This document shows, piece by piece, positions 8,863-17,618 of a stretch of DNA of 64,000 bases. Source of the DNA: Sipunculus nudus (lineage: Eukaryota > Annelida > Sipuncula > Golfingiida > Sipunculidae); contig CM049314.1 in the NCBI GenBank assembly GCA_026874595.1, positions 16,360,729 through 16,424,728 of the forward strand, read 5' to 3'. The notes under the pieces are model-generated. The model saw only the letters and a program-made list of their open reading frames with translations. It ran no database searches and was not told the DNA's origin. Numbering within the stretch: the stretch's first letter is position 1; every line of letters starts with the position of its first letter. The position numbers and the translations under genes are program-made.

Positions 8863-10125
8863 TCACATGGTAAAATAATTTGTGCGACCTTTCAGCAGGT
8901 CGCACCACAAACCACAGCTAGCACACATATACAACACGTATTCATCGTCCAGTTGTTTAAGTTCCCATATGTTCTGCGGCAGGTCAATGCAAACGCTACC
9001 CGCACGACGGTTCTGTTCTGATTGCGACGGTGTGTTTGGATCGGACAGTTCAGGTACAGCAGTCTGCAATTTGAACTTGCATGTGGTACTCCTTTCCTCT
9101 AGCATCCTATCAATGCCATGCTTTGACATGTCCTTCTCTGCGTCAGCTATCTGCCTGCTGACACGCGTGTACGTACTCCCTGGGACAGCACGCCTGGCTC
9201 CTGTAACACGGTTGCACAGGTTACCTAACCATCCTGGCATGGCCGAGTTCTTGTGTTGTGACACACACGACACCCGCACAAAGCGGTTAGGGTTCCCTGC
9301 CTCCACAGGCGTCTCTGTTGGGCCACGCCAACCCGCCTGGAGAGATGCGCACAGACACTGTACGGCAGCTTGCGGGCCACCCCACCCATTGTGTGAATAC
9401 GTTTCGTCTTCTGACTGTTCACCCATGCAAGACGTGAAAAGTGAATGCTTCACTAGGGCTGGCGGCACTGCAGGTACGGCGCCCGTCGCTGCGCCGTTGT
9501 CACAACAGTACGTCCAAAAACTTTTACAGCTAGCTTGATAAAACAACTGCGGACCTGTTCTGGCCATTATATCGGTTACATCTGACGGGTTGGTGTTGTT
9601 TGTGTAAACAGGGATGTTATCGATCTCTGCAAATCCGGCGTACTTTCCTTTCCCCCTCCCGTGAACGAACAGCCAACTGGGGTGCACAACATGGCTGTTG
9701 GCCAACGTCCGACTCTGTAGCCAGGTGATACACTCTCTGTCGGTAATGCCCAGTATGCTGCCTACGGTGTTTTCAGGGAGGGTCACACGGTTTCCCGTTC
9801 TGTACGGTGCGCAGAGCCAAAATCTGCAAATCTGGTGGTATCCTCTGGCGGGCATCACATGTGCGCGTCCGTTCAGTTCTATTCTTACGGGAACTATACT
9901 GTGTTCGTCTGCGTTACCCTGTAGGTCGCTCAAGATGTAAATGTGGGTCTTGTTCACAACGCATAGTGATGACGCGCCTGTCTTGCAGTTGAGGCCGTAG
10001 AATACGTTCACTGTCTGTGAACGGGGTCTGCATATACGCGTATCACCTGACACGTCTGTCACCAGAAACACGTCACCTGGCGCCGAAAACGAAGGCCTCG
10101 AGAATTTGTCTATAACGTCTACCAT
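8863..10125 (-). CDS. Nested gene in the terminase intron, 420 aa, unknown
   Basis: A 420-residue protein from an ATG at 10125; the frame is open a little further upstream but only to a GTG. It is Cys- and Trp-rich, including a C-terminal CASCGLWC cluster that could bind metal or form disulfides. It has no signal peptide or membrane span. In vertebrate herpesviruses the genes antisense to the terminase intron are UL16 (tegument) and UL17 (capsid vertex). Position alone makes this a candidate positional analogue of one of them, but I see no sequence signature proving it. It lies 89 bp downstream of the next minus-strand gene and may be co-transcribed with it. Confidence 0.82.
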   Translation of the reverse strand: MVDVIDKFSRPSFSAPGDVFLVTDVSGDTRICRPRSQTVNVFYGLNCKTGASSLCVVNKTHIYILSDLQGNADEHSIVPVRIELNGRAHVMPARGYHQICRFWLCAPYRTGNRVTLPENTVGSILGITDRECITWLQSRTLANSHVVHPSWLFVHGRGKGKYAGFAEIDNIPVYTNNTNPSDVTDIMARTGPQLFYQASCKSFWTYCCDNGAATGAVPAVPPALVKHSLFTSCMGEQSEDETYSHNGWGGPQAAVQCLCASLQAGWRGPTETPVEAGNPNRFVRVSCVSQHKNSAMPGWLGNLCNRVTGARRAVPGSTYTRVSRQIADAEKDMSKHGIDRMLEERSTTCKFKLQTAVPELSDPNTPSQSEQNRRAGSVCIDLPQNIWELKQLDDEYVLYMCASCGLWCDLLKGRTNYFTM

Positions 10126-10214
10126 TTTGGCGTCTGACAGAGCAGCTGTGCCGCCCACAGTTCAGCGACAACGTTAACACAAATAATACATGTCGGCCGG
10201 CTGACCGGCATGCT

Positions 10215-11786
10215 TCAATACAATACAGGTATAGGTTCCACCAGCGTGAAACCGATGAATTCGATCAGCAGATCCAGAGGGTACGAAAGCCTTTGCAGCA
10301 GTTCTTCCATCATTCCGGGGTAACGCCATTCCACTGGGATGCCCCCCGGAACGTAATGTCGTGTCAAACGCGAGTGCTTGTTGGGACAGAGGAACACCAA
10401 GTCATTTGGTTCACTCACGTTAATCCACATTGAACATTCGTCAGAATGTTGTTGGCCGCCGTGCGGTCCTTTGAATGTAAAATACCACACAGGCTCCATG
10501 AAGCGTACCGTTCCGTTATGCACACCAGCCCCATAAAAATGAACTTGCAAGTAATAAGGGACGTCTGGGTTTGTCCGACGGCCGTCCATATACCACTCAA
10601 CGGCGGACTGCAACCTTGCGCCAAGTCCTTTATTGAAACGCAACTTTACCTGTCCGCATTCCCCCCTCAGGCGACTGATCACCCTCCTGAATATCAGTAC
10701 CAACGCCACAGGGTTCATGTGCGAAAAAGCCCTCATAAGTGGATCGGTCACACCGGGCACTGTACAGCTGTCGCGAACTGTCAACCATCCGGCGTAAAGC
10801 GCGATCTGCTGGGATAATGTATCATGCACGTCCGGACAAATTGAAACGTTAGCGCACCATGTTAGAATGACGTTTATGTCATCCACCTGGTCAAACATTC
10901 TGCTCAGCATGGGGAGGCTAACTGAGGTCAGCACTCGGAAGATTTTGTCCTCGATCCCGCACTTGTACGTCCCCGTGCTCGCCGGGTCCATCTGCCGTTC
11001 TGAAAACACCTGTCCATAATTGTGCATGTGAGATAACAGCATTACGGCCACGGATCGCCTCCTGCCTTCCTCTGTTGCAGGTACAGCCGGTTCCCAATGG
11101 CAGATGAGTCGCATGCAGGTGTGTTCAGGTGTTAAGGCTTGCATTTCTGCAGACGTGGTTTGGTCTTCCGGGGCAGGATTAGCATCGTAAAACTGGTTCA
11201 GTACGCTTCGTAAATTCACTGCTGCGGACACGGTCTCTCCGGGAATGGCACTCATTTCACTTTCGGTGGTTTGCGCACCTGCCTCTGTACCAGGTAGTTT
11301 TTCCAGCGCTTTCAAGGAACGGGCGTGGATAAGCCACTCGTTGAACATGCACGTGACGCTTGACAAAATGAAATGTACAGGCACGGTAACTCTGTCCAGC
11401 GTGTCATTGGGACCGTTATCGTTGTCAATGAACAAGATGTCCAGCCAATCTGTCAGCTCCACTGAAGAACCGGGCTCCCTGCTATACGATACAAGGTCTG
11501 GCCGTGGCATGTCCAGTTCTATGACCGTGCCTCCCACTAATGTATCGTAGAACATGTTCCTTGGTTTGATTTCTGTGTAGCGGTTATGCCATCTGTGATC
11601 ACGGGCTGACATGTAATGGGTCACCAAGCGTATCCAAAAAACTTCGTCAACGCGACGGTGGTGTAGGTACAGAAACATGGACGCCGGGGCTCCAGCGGCT
11701 GTTCTCCATATCGGTTCATAGCAATCCTCAAATGGCCTGGTCACTGCTGGTCCGGTATGTGGATCACATAGGTCTTTTGCAGCCAT
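10215..11786 (-). CDS. Nested gene in the terminase intron, 523 aa, unknown
   Basis: A 523-residue protein from an ATG at 11786 (MAAKDLCDP). The frame is open further upstream to a TTG, but that stretch contains a 10-G run (11810-11819) and looks like leader. The protein is globular, with no membrane segment, a disordered acidic/Ser/Thr patch around residues 170-225, and hydrophobic helices near the C-terminus. As an antisense gene inside the terminase intron it is a positional candidate for a capsid-vertex or tegument protein such as UL17. No motif confirms this. Coding potential is strong from length and composition. Confidence 0.82.
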   Translation of the reverse strand: MAAKDLCDPHTGPAVTRPFEDCYEPIWRTAAGAPASMFLYLHHRRVDEVFWIRLVTHYMSARDHRWHNRYTEIKPRNMFYDTLVGGTVIELDMPRPDLVSYSREPGSSVELTDWLDILFIDNDNGPNDTLDRVTVPVHFILSSVTCMFNEWLIHARSLKALEKLPGTEAGAQTTESEMSAIPGETVSAAVNLRSVLNQFYDANPAPEDQTTSAEMQALTPEHTCMRLICHWEPAVPATEEGRRRSVAVMLLSHMHNYGQVFSERQMDPASTGTYKCGIEDKIFRVLTSVSLPMLSRMFDQVDDINVILTWCANVSICPDVHDTLSQQIALYAGWLTVRDSCTVPGVTDPLMRAFSHMNPVALVLIFRRVISRLRGECGQVKLRFNKGLGARLQSAVEWYMDGRRTNPDVPYYLQVHFYGAGVHNGTVRFMEPVWYFTFKGPHGGQQHSDECSMWINVSEPNDLVFLCPNKHSRLTRHYVPGGIPVEWRYPGMMEELLQRLSYPLDLLIEFIGFTLVEPIPVLY

Positions 11787-11989
11787 GGTTGTTTGAGGTT
11801 TTAATCGGTGGGGGGGGGGCTTTCCCGAACGGGTTTTTACTAAGGGATCCCCCAACGGGTGACGGGTTACCACCGCATGAAATGAACTATATGTTATTTG
11901 CGGTGGTGGTAGCTTATTCAGTAATGTCAACTAAACGGTAAAACGTAACGAGTATGTCTCGCAGACGTTTCCGCTGAAGTAGTCCAAAT

Positions 11990-12748
11990 ATGGATAGGGT
12001 ACCTTTGGAGGAATGTATGCCACTAGATGTCAGGAGGCAGCTTGAACTGCAACGAGGCGCGGGTTTTCTTCGGCTAGACAAGAAACGGTCGCCCACCGTC
12101 CCTGATGTGGCTGAAACGCTCAATAACGTGGACGGAAAGATTCTATCCAGTGTGTTGTTACCTTCGTTGAGCTTACACAGCGACGAAAGTATCTGCACTT
12201 TTTTATTTGGAAGTCCTGGAATCCCTGACGCTTTGCATGCAGACCAGGAATGCCTGCGTTTGTACAACTACATCTGCATCCGTTTGGCGGCTGTATATTT
12301 CGTGAGACGATTTCTAATGTCAAAAGAGGTCCCGCACAGCCATACATTCATGATCAGTTGTACGAGGTTTTCGTGTTTGATCGAAGGTTTACGCGACCTG
12401 TACTACCTGAAATATTCCGAGGTACAGCGGTTGGTGGATGCAATCGATAAGGCGAATGAAGATATGCGAGCTGCGAGAGGAGAGGTCGACGTATGCACTG
12501 TAACTATGCGCGACCGTTGGATGGTGTCTGCATACGCTGCTTTCGGGTGTTTCATGAGGCTGGTTGCAGAAGCGTGCCGTTTCCATTGCAAACCCACACC
12601 TGTGTCACTCGGCCATTCTAACACGGCGCGCCGTGTCCTGAACAGCTGTGAAGACTCAGCTTTCATGTTGTCTGAAGACGGAACTACTGTCCTGAGTCAC
12701 CTGCTTTTGCATGTTCCCCATTTGACACTAAATGAACTAGCTGTGTGA
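11990..12748 (+). CDS. Plus-strand nested gene in the terminase intron, 252 aa, unknown
   Basis: A 252-residue protein from an ATG at 11990. It is the only nested gene on the terminase strand. The middle is helical (SEVQRLVDAIDKANEDMRAARG), with Cys residues spread through the protein; there is no signal peptide or clear membrane span. No AATAAA follows the stop on this strand. Instead a near-perfect donor (ACAG then GTAAGC at 12758) sits ten bases past the stop, so the transcript may splice in its 3' UTR to the terminase exon 2 acceptor and share the poly(A) site at 15745. I do not recognise the family. Confidence 0.78.
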   Translation: MDRVPLEECMPLDVRRQLELQRGAGFLRLDKKRSPTVPDVAETLNNVDGKILSSVLLPSLSLHSDESICTFLFGSPGIPDALHADQECLRLYNYICIRLAAVYFVRRFLMSKEVPHSHTFMISCTRFSCLIEGLRDLYYLKYSEVQRLVDAIDKANEDMRAARGEVDVCTVTMRDRWMVSAYAAFGCFMRLVAEACRFHCKPTPVSLGHSNTARRVLNSCEDSAFMLSEDGTTVLSHLLLHVPHLTLNELAV

Positions 12749-12855
12749 CGCCTACAGGTAAGCTTTTAAAGGTTTTCACGTAGCTTCCACGGTGAAAGTT
12801 TACAAAATGGAAACAGGGGACTTAGAGTAACTGTGGATTATAGACACAGGCGGCT

Positions 12856-13950
12856 TCATAAACGCTGGTGATGTGGTATGCAGGGCTTGGGTAGCATCGG
12901 CGTAAAATACCTGTATTTTGGACACCTGGATACATTCATACCGGTCACTGGGTCATAAGCAGTGTACGTGATGTGGTTACACCCGCCGCCGTCGACGTCC
13001 TGCGTGGTGACCTGTCCAGCCACACCTGCTGAAAGCTGGCTGGACGTTGACGCCGGATGGTCGTAGATCCACATGGCATTCCTTTGTTTGCCCCGGTTCA
13101 TGTCTGATACTGCATGTCTCATATGTGTGGCGAGGTATTTTTTCAATTCATCGATTGTCCGGGATCCCCTGGTCGAGTCCTTTTCCGACGAAGTGAGAGA
13201 TTCCACTGCAGAGCACCATGAGCGGGAGCATTCACCGTACGACGGACGAAGGTTGGGTGACAGCCGAGACAGGGCCTTGTAACACTCGTATTTCACATGT
13301 TTCGTGTCGTCTTGGGATGGGTGTGACACTTTGCTTGACACGTAATCGTGCAGAAGCGCGTCAGTCTCGGTGTATCGACTGAACAGGAGCTGATCAACAA
13401 GTGAAAAGTTGTACACCGTGACGGGTCGGGCTATTACCGCCATAACGAATTCCGGACGTGGCTCTACCCTTAGGAGTTCGTCACGGTCGGCTGACTGTTG
13501 TTTTTCCCACGTGTACGTCGCCATGTGGTCTTGTTGAAAAACATGGGTCGCACATGTTTGGCCGTTCCCGTCACCTGTAGATATGACCGGTGCGTCATTC
13601 TCTGTCCCGTGCCGGGGAAACTCGTCCTCACGCGGACACGTTTCATATATCTTGGCTCCGCTCGGCATCCCTGATGCCACACACACCATATCACCGTCTG
13701 CCGTCATCTCCACGCCAGGGCAAGGGTCGCTACCGCTGTCCTGGTGCTGGTCCCCTGTTTTGAAACAGGCATGGAGGCGTCCGTGCGTGATGCAGTGGAA
13801 CAAAGCCGGGGGAGACCTTGTTTTGGCAACGGTGTTTAACAAAAAAACGTAGTGGTCTGGCGGACGTCTGAAACGGCATCGCGAAGCGTTCGTTGAGTAA
13901 CACGGATTGTACCTCTGGGGTCTCCCTTTACTCTTACCTTTTGCTTTCAT
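12856..13950 (-). CDS. Nested gene with Cys/His cluster, 364 aa
   Basis: A 364-residue protein from an ATG at 13950. The N-terminus is strongly basic (MKAKGKSKGRPQR), followed by a Cys/His-rich segment at about residues 50-95: FHCITHGRLHAC, then a Cys-Pro pair, then MVCVASGMPSG. This arrangement recalls the zinc-binding core of the beta/gamma-herpesvirus UL92 late-transcription family, but the likeness rests on Cys/His spacing alone. The rest is polar and Ser/Thr-rich with no membrane segment. Near the start, AAAAG then GTAAGAG would make a good splice donor, but I find no need for splicing. It probably acts in the nucleus, judging by the basic N-terminus. Confidence 0.78.
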   Translation of the reverse strand: MKAKGKSKGRPQRYNPCYSTNASRCRFRRPPDHYVFLLNTVAKTRSPPALFHCITHGRLHACFKTGDQHQDSGSDPCPGVEMTADGDMVCVASGMPSGAKIYETCPREDEFPRHGTENDAPVISTGDGNGQTCATHVFQQDHMATYTWEKQQSADRDELLRVEPRPEFVMAVIARPVTVYNFSLVDQLLFSRYTETDALLHDYVSSKVSHPSQDDTKHVKYECYKALSRLSPNLRPSYGECSRSWCSAVESLTSSEKDSTRGSRTIDELKKYLATHMRHAVSDMNRGKQRNAMWIYDHPASTSSQLSAGVAGQVTTQDVDGGGCNHITYTAYDPVTGMNVSRCPKYRYFTPMLPKPCIPHHQRL

Positions 13951-14056
13951 GAGTGGGGTACCCTGTCATATATGTTGCCATAAAATACCTAAAATGTGTA
14001 TGATCATTTATGTTCTCAGCTGATTGGCACCCCAGAGGTGCGATAGGTTTTTGTTG

Positions 14057-14308
14057 TCAGATGCGGTCACTGTGAGTGGTGCATATATCGTAGTAAGCAG
14101 ACATCACAAGGGAGGATAACGCTTTTAAGACGATGTCACATCTTCTCGTATCACACGTTCCCTCATCCCGAACATGCTCGTGTACCATAAAGCAGTTCTC
14201 GTGTAACCGGTCTATGATCTGTTGTGGCGTGCTCACGAGCAGTGCTTGTTCCCAGCTACTCACCAAGTCCTCTAACTCGTCTAAAGTGTGTTCGGTGCCT
14301 TGAGCCAT
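14057..14308 (-). CDS. Small nested gene, 83 aa
   Basis: A short ORF from an ATG at 14308 (MAQGTEHTLDELEDLV); the frame extends upstream only to a GTG. It is acidic and helix-rich and contains two CxxxxC-type cysteines (CDTRRC). Its end lies 106 bp from the next minus-strand gene, and its start lies 121 bp upstream of terminase exon 2, within the intron. No family recognised. Small size lowers confidence, but composition and packing fit a real gene. Confidence 0.55.
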   Translation of the reverse strand: MAQGTEHTLDELEDLVSSWEQALLVSTPQQIIDRLHENCFMVHEHVRDEGTCDTRRCDIVLKALSSLVMSAYYDICTTHSDRI

Positions 14309-14429
14309 CCACCCTCCCTTTTGAATATGTGTCTGATGAATCTGCGCACTCACGTGCTTTTATATTGTTGTGTCGCCACCATGGCCTTTTTTTACAATCA
14401 GTGACGTGTTCTTTCCTCGTTCGTTTCAG

Positions 14430-15722
14430 GCTGGCAGGGGTCACACGTACGACATCGTGTATGTTGACGAAGCTGGATTTGTGAAAACGTTGACACACCT
14501 GTTGCCTTATGTGAACCGCAGAGGGACCAAGTTGGTGCTCACATCTTCGATGAACACGTCGGCTGAGAATACATGCGCCTTACTGAAGTTGGAACGGACA
14601 GGAGTTGCTTACTACCGCGTGTGCTTCAGCTGTCCTGCAGACGTTCCACGCGTTGCCGAGTCGCCGGAAGCCATAGCGTGTCACCACTACGTCATGTCAC
14701 TGCCGCCTCACATCACGACGGACGTTGTACAAAAGACGGTTATGAACACGTTGGAACCTCACAGCTACGAAACAGAAAATATGGGCGTTAGTCTGGGGCG
14801 CGGCGACGGGCAGCCGGATGGGCAGAATTCGGGGGATGAGGTTGGGCTTTTTTCACGATCTGTCCTGCAAGAAATGAAAGACGGTTTGAATGACTTGGAT
14901 ACATTCAACAATGTCGATTGTTTGGGTGATACATTGTTTGTGTACGTGGACCCAGCTTACACCACCAACGTGTCGGTGTCTGCTTCAGGAATAGCTTGTG
15001 TGTGTCGTTACACACCTGGCGCTCCGCCGTCCGGTCGTGTTTCCCGCAGGGTCCCCTCAAACAAAACCAGGCGCATGGCGGTCGTCCTCGGATTGGACGA
15101 GGTGCGTTTGATAGAACACAGCGTACCAGCGGAAGTTTTCATTGGGCTGGCGGTTTTGCGCCTGCTGCAGCGTGTTGTGAATATGCACGCGTGCCCGCTG
15201 ACATACTCGTCCCGTTTCAAGACTGCTGTTGTCGCTGTGGAAAGCAATAGCAACGAACACCTGGCCGTGCAGATTTGTCATTTCATACACAACGCCGCCA
15301 AAAAAATGGCCGGGCCGGTTCGGTCGCTGTCGTTTCAATTCACCCACAGGAGGAGGACAGAGAAGGATGCCAAGACGGTTGGGCTCCAATCCGTGCGGGA
15401 TTTCGGGACAGCCGAGGTTGCGGGTTTCTTCCTGGACAAACAGAAAAAAACTTTAGTGTCCCTCTTTCAAAGTGCATTCAACAGTCGCATCGTGCGTTTG
15501 TCAATGAGCCTCGCCAGCTCGGCACTTGAGCATGCCGGGTTGGACGCTAGAAATTTGATCACGGAGCAGCTGTCGAAATTCCGGCCGGACCGAAAGCCCC
15601 ACGATCATACACAGGATGACGTGGCCCTTTCCCTGATACTGGCATACAACCTGTTGCTAAACGAGAGAAACGAAAACTTTAACGTACATGAGTTGGCACC
15701 GTTGCACACGTCCATTATTTAG
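14430..15722 (+). CDS. Terminase ATPase/nuclease subunit, exon 2 (Walker B and nuclease half)
   Basis: Exon 2 has 430 codons; with exon 1 the protein is about 814 residues, somewhat longer than HSV UL15 (~735). Right after the junction comes Walker B, DIVYVDEAG (residues 392-400, D397 and E398). The C-terminal RNase H-like nuclease carries the expected acidic residues: D558 in YVDPAYTTN, E655 in AVESNSN, and the D780-D781 pair in QDDVALS. These cut concatemeric genomes during packaging. All key residues are intact, so the gene looks functional. Poly(A) signal AATAAA is at 15745-15750. The acceptor at 14429 keeps the frame; another AG at 14436-14437 is less likely. Confidence 0.95.
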   Translation, partial: AGRGHTYDIVYVDEAGFVKTLTHLLPYVNRRGTKLVLTSSMNTSAENTCALLKLERTGVAYYRVCFSCPADVPRVAESPEAIACHHYVMSLPPHITTDVVQKTVMNTLEPHSYETENMGVSLGRGDGQPDGQNSGDEVGLFSRSVLQEMKDGLNDLDTFNNVDCLGDTLFVYVDPAYTTNVSVSASGIACVCRYTPGAPPSGRVSRRVPSNKTRRMAVVLGLDEVRLIEHSVPAEVFIGLAVLRLLQRVVNMHACPLTYSSRFKTAVVAVESNSNEHLAVQICHFIHNAAKKMAGPVRSLSFQFTHRRRTEKDAKTVGLQSVRDFGTAEVAGFFLDKQKKTLVSLFQSAFNSRIVRLSMSLASSALEHAGLDARNLITEQLSKFRPDRKPHDHTQDDVALSLILAYNLLLNERNENFNVHELAPLHTSII

Positions 15723-15744
15723 GATGCACGATGTTTTCCCCTTA

Positions 15745-15750
15745 AATAAA
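15745..15750 (+). terminator. Poly(A) signal of the terminase gene
   Basis: AATAAA lies 23 bp past the terminase stop. It may also serve the 11990-12748 gene through 3' splicing. Confidence 0.65.
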
Positions 15751-15815
15751 AGGGGCACATGTCCTAAAATGGTACGCACTGCGTGTTATGTTCGGAAAAT
15801 CTGACACGTGCCCGT

Positions 15816-16115
15816 ATGTATCAACAGACTGCCGATGGGTCGGGTAATGATGCGTCACGCGCGACTCAGCAGCAGTCATCGCCCGCAACCGATCTGGTGT
15901 ACTTCCAGACCGTGACACCGAGAGAGCTACTGGACACATTTCCACGGACAAAGGATAATCGACCTTGCACCTCACTGTCTGCTCTCCAACATTTTGTTGT
16001 GACCGGGGTCAGGGCATCTGCCATTCAGAGCGCAAGAGACGGACACTTTTGTGAAGTACACTCCAAAGCTGTGACAAACAATCTACGTCTGCTTCGGGAC
16101 TGCACCAGCATTTGA
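15816..16115 (+). CDS. Small acidic/polar protein, 99 aa
   Basis: An ORF of 99 residues from an ATG at 15816, with a Gln/Ser/Ala-rich N-terminus and a more ordered C-terminal half (TPRELLDTF, SALQHFVVTG). There is no signal peptide or membrane span. It ends 13 bp before the ATG of the next plus-strand gene and so probably shares a transcript with it. No family recognised. Confidence 0.6.
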   Translation: MYQQTADGSGNDASRATQQQSSPATDLVYFQTVTPRELLDTFPRTKDNRPCTSLSALQHFVVTGVRASAIQSARDGHFCEVHSKAVTNNLRLLRDCTSI

Positions 16116-16128
16116 GGTCAGGGAAGGC

Positions 16129-17310
16129 ATGTTTGAGGACCACGCTGCAGGGAAGGGAAGTGAACGGCCGCCCGCACTTCGGGACGTCGTGCAGGCTCAC
16201 GTGCAATATGAAAACCCCAAACATTCTTTGGATTTCAGGTTATTGGGGGAACATGTATGTCCGTCTGTTTCTGATCCCAATACACCCGCCTGCGTCAACA
16301 TCGGCAGCTGCGCAGGTATCAAACGGGTTAGCCTATCTTCGCTGTACAAAGTATTACGGGTGCTGGACGGGTCGGGGACATGGTATCTGAAATTAATGAG
16401 TCAGGCTGCTGGTGGACTCGTGTCCATCGTGAGACGCCCCGGGTCGGAAACAGAGCCAGACTGCGACATGACGTATCACAAGGTGAATACCGAGTACATC
16501 CAGCCGCTGGGTGAAACCAGCGCGGGTGAGATGCCTTGCATGGTCCCCTTACACAGTTTCCTGCGGCATCCGCGCGTCACTCACAGCGACGTCGTTGATG
16601 ACAACGAAGACAGTTCCAGTGACTCTGATTGCTCTGTATACTGCACAGATTCCGAAACAGAAAGTGAAAGTGTCGAGGAAGACGCCATATGTTTGGAACG
16701 GGTATCGCAGGACGTGCAGACTACAGCCGGGCCAGTGTATCCTCTGCGTCTTGTGAATTACAAGAAGCGCATGCAGGCGGGATCAGCCGTGAAATACGAC
16801 GGTAGTCTGGTGAACCGTTCAAGGAACATTTTACAGGAAGAAGACAGGGCAGTCGCCGAATTTTGGTCCCGTAATGCTGATTCGAAATGCCAGGAAAGGA
16901 CAGGACTGTACGGGCGATCTAAGACCACCTTGCACAGCCTGCTGGCGGCGTCCGATCCGAACCTGCCTTTCAGGAAACTGTGGATGCGCTTTAGGAGAAC
17001 GCACATATGGCCTCGGTTCTCCAGCAGCCTCGTTGGTAATGTGGTGCGTGTACTTACGTGGTTTCTGACGAGTGTCTCGAGTCTGGTTCTGCTTTTTTTT
17101 TTGTGCCACGTTCGCCGACTGTATGCATGCAAGGTGTACTTAGTATTTTCGTGTATTTGTACAGCTTTGTTTTTTGTGTGCTTATACGTTTGTGGTGGCC
17201 ACAGGTCTATAGACGCGATCTCGTGGTTGCGCCTCCATGTCATCCCGGGAAACTTCACGAGAGACATATACGATGCAGCAACGTTCCTGAAAAGAGTTGT
17301 ATTGCATTGA
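16129..17310 (+). CDS. Two-span C-terminal membrane protein, 393 aa
   Basis: A 393-residue protein from an ATG at 16129. The N-terminal ~300 residues are soluble, with an acidic Ser/Asp/Glu patch around residues 160-190 (DNEDSSSDSDCS...SETESESVEED), a likely casein-kinase-type phosphorylation region. Two strong hydrophobic segments follow near the C-terminus (about 303-326 and 333-354), separated by a short basic loop. With no signal peptide, it is probably anchored by its C-terminus with the bulk in cytosol or nucleoplasm. That topology loosely recalls nuclear-egress or envelope-associated herpesvirus proteins such as tail-anchored UL34, but it has two spans and no shared motif I can see. 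Poly(A) signal at 17381-17386. Confidence 0.8.
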   Translation: MFEDHAAGKGSERPPALRDVVQAHVQYENPKHSLDFRLLGEHVCPSVSDPNTPACVNIGSCAGIKRVSLSSLYKVLRVLDGSGTWYLKLMSQAAGGLVSIVRRPGSETEPDCDMTYHKVNTEYIQPLGETSAGEMPCMVPLHSFLRHPRVTHSDVVDDNEDSSSDSDCSVYCTDSETESESVEEDAICLERVSQDVQTTAGPVYPLRLVNYKKRMQAGSAVKYDGSLVNRSRNILQEEDRAVAEFWSRNADSKCQERTGLYGRSKTTLHSLLAASDPNLPFRKLWMRFRRTHIWPRFSSSLVGNVVRVLTWFLTSVSSLVLLFFLCHVRRLYACKVYLVFSCICTALFFVCLYVCGGHRSIDAISWLRLHVIPGNFTRDIYDAATFLKRVVLH

Positions 17311-17618
17311 CAAGGCATGAAAAACATTTTTCTCTCGCTCTATATATATATGAGCAATGTACATGGTGGATTGTAAATGCAATAAAAAATATGGCACGCT
17401 GTTGTTTGTTTTTATTCGAAAAAGGTGTGTGGTATAGCATTATTGTGTGTGATGGATGTGACATTCATATCAGTCTTCTTACGCCAGATAGATCACGTGA
17501 TCACGTGATCATGATTCAGTAGCAGATTAGGATGTATAAAAAAACAGATACGCACCGATGTTAGCCAGTGTGTTGCATATCATAATTGCAGTTACAGGCT
17601 GTGGAGAGAGGAAGCGGG
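17311..17618. promoter_or_regulatory. Intergenic control region with CACGTG palindrome
   Basis: It contains the poly(A) signal of the membrane-protein gene (17381-17386) and a TATA box (TATAAA, 17535-17540) 79 bp above the ATG at 17619. At 17491-17510 is a perfect 20-bp self-complementary sequence with two overlapping ATCACGTGAT units, each holding an E-box-like CACGTG. A single related site lies near 25850. These may be transcription-factor sites. Confidence 0.55.

Larger units (their letters stand above)
8614..14429 (+). other. Terminase intron (5.8 kb) carrying five nested genes
   Basis: Donor GTAAGT at 8614 and acceptor CGTTTCAG ending at 14429 are both phase 0. The intron holds four minus-strand genes and one plus-strand gene. 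Splitting the terminase gene around oppositely oriented genes is a known hallmark of vertebrate herpesviruses (UL15 around UL16/UL17); here the intron is longer and holds more genes. Confidence 0.9.

Noticed and set aside
10126-10158. Longer N-terminus for the 420-residue nested gene
   Set aside because: Begins with GTG; the ATG at 10125 is the first usable start.
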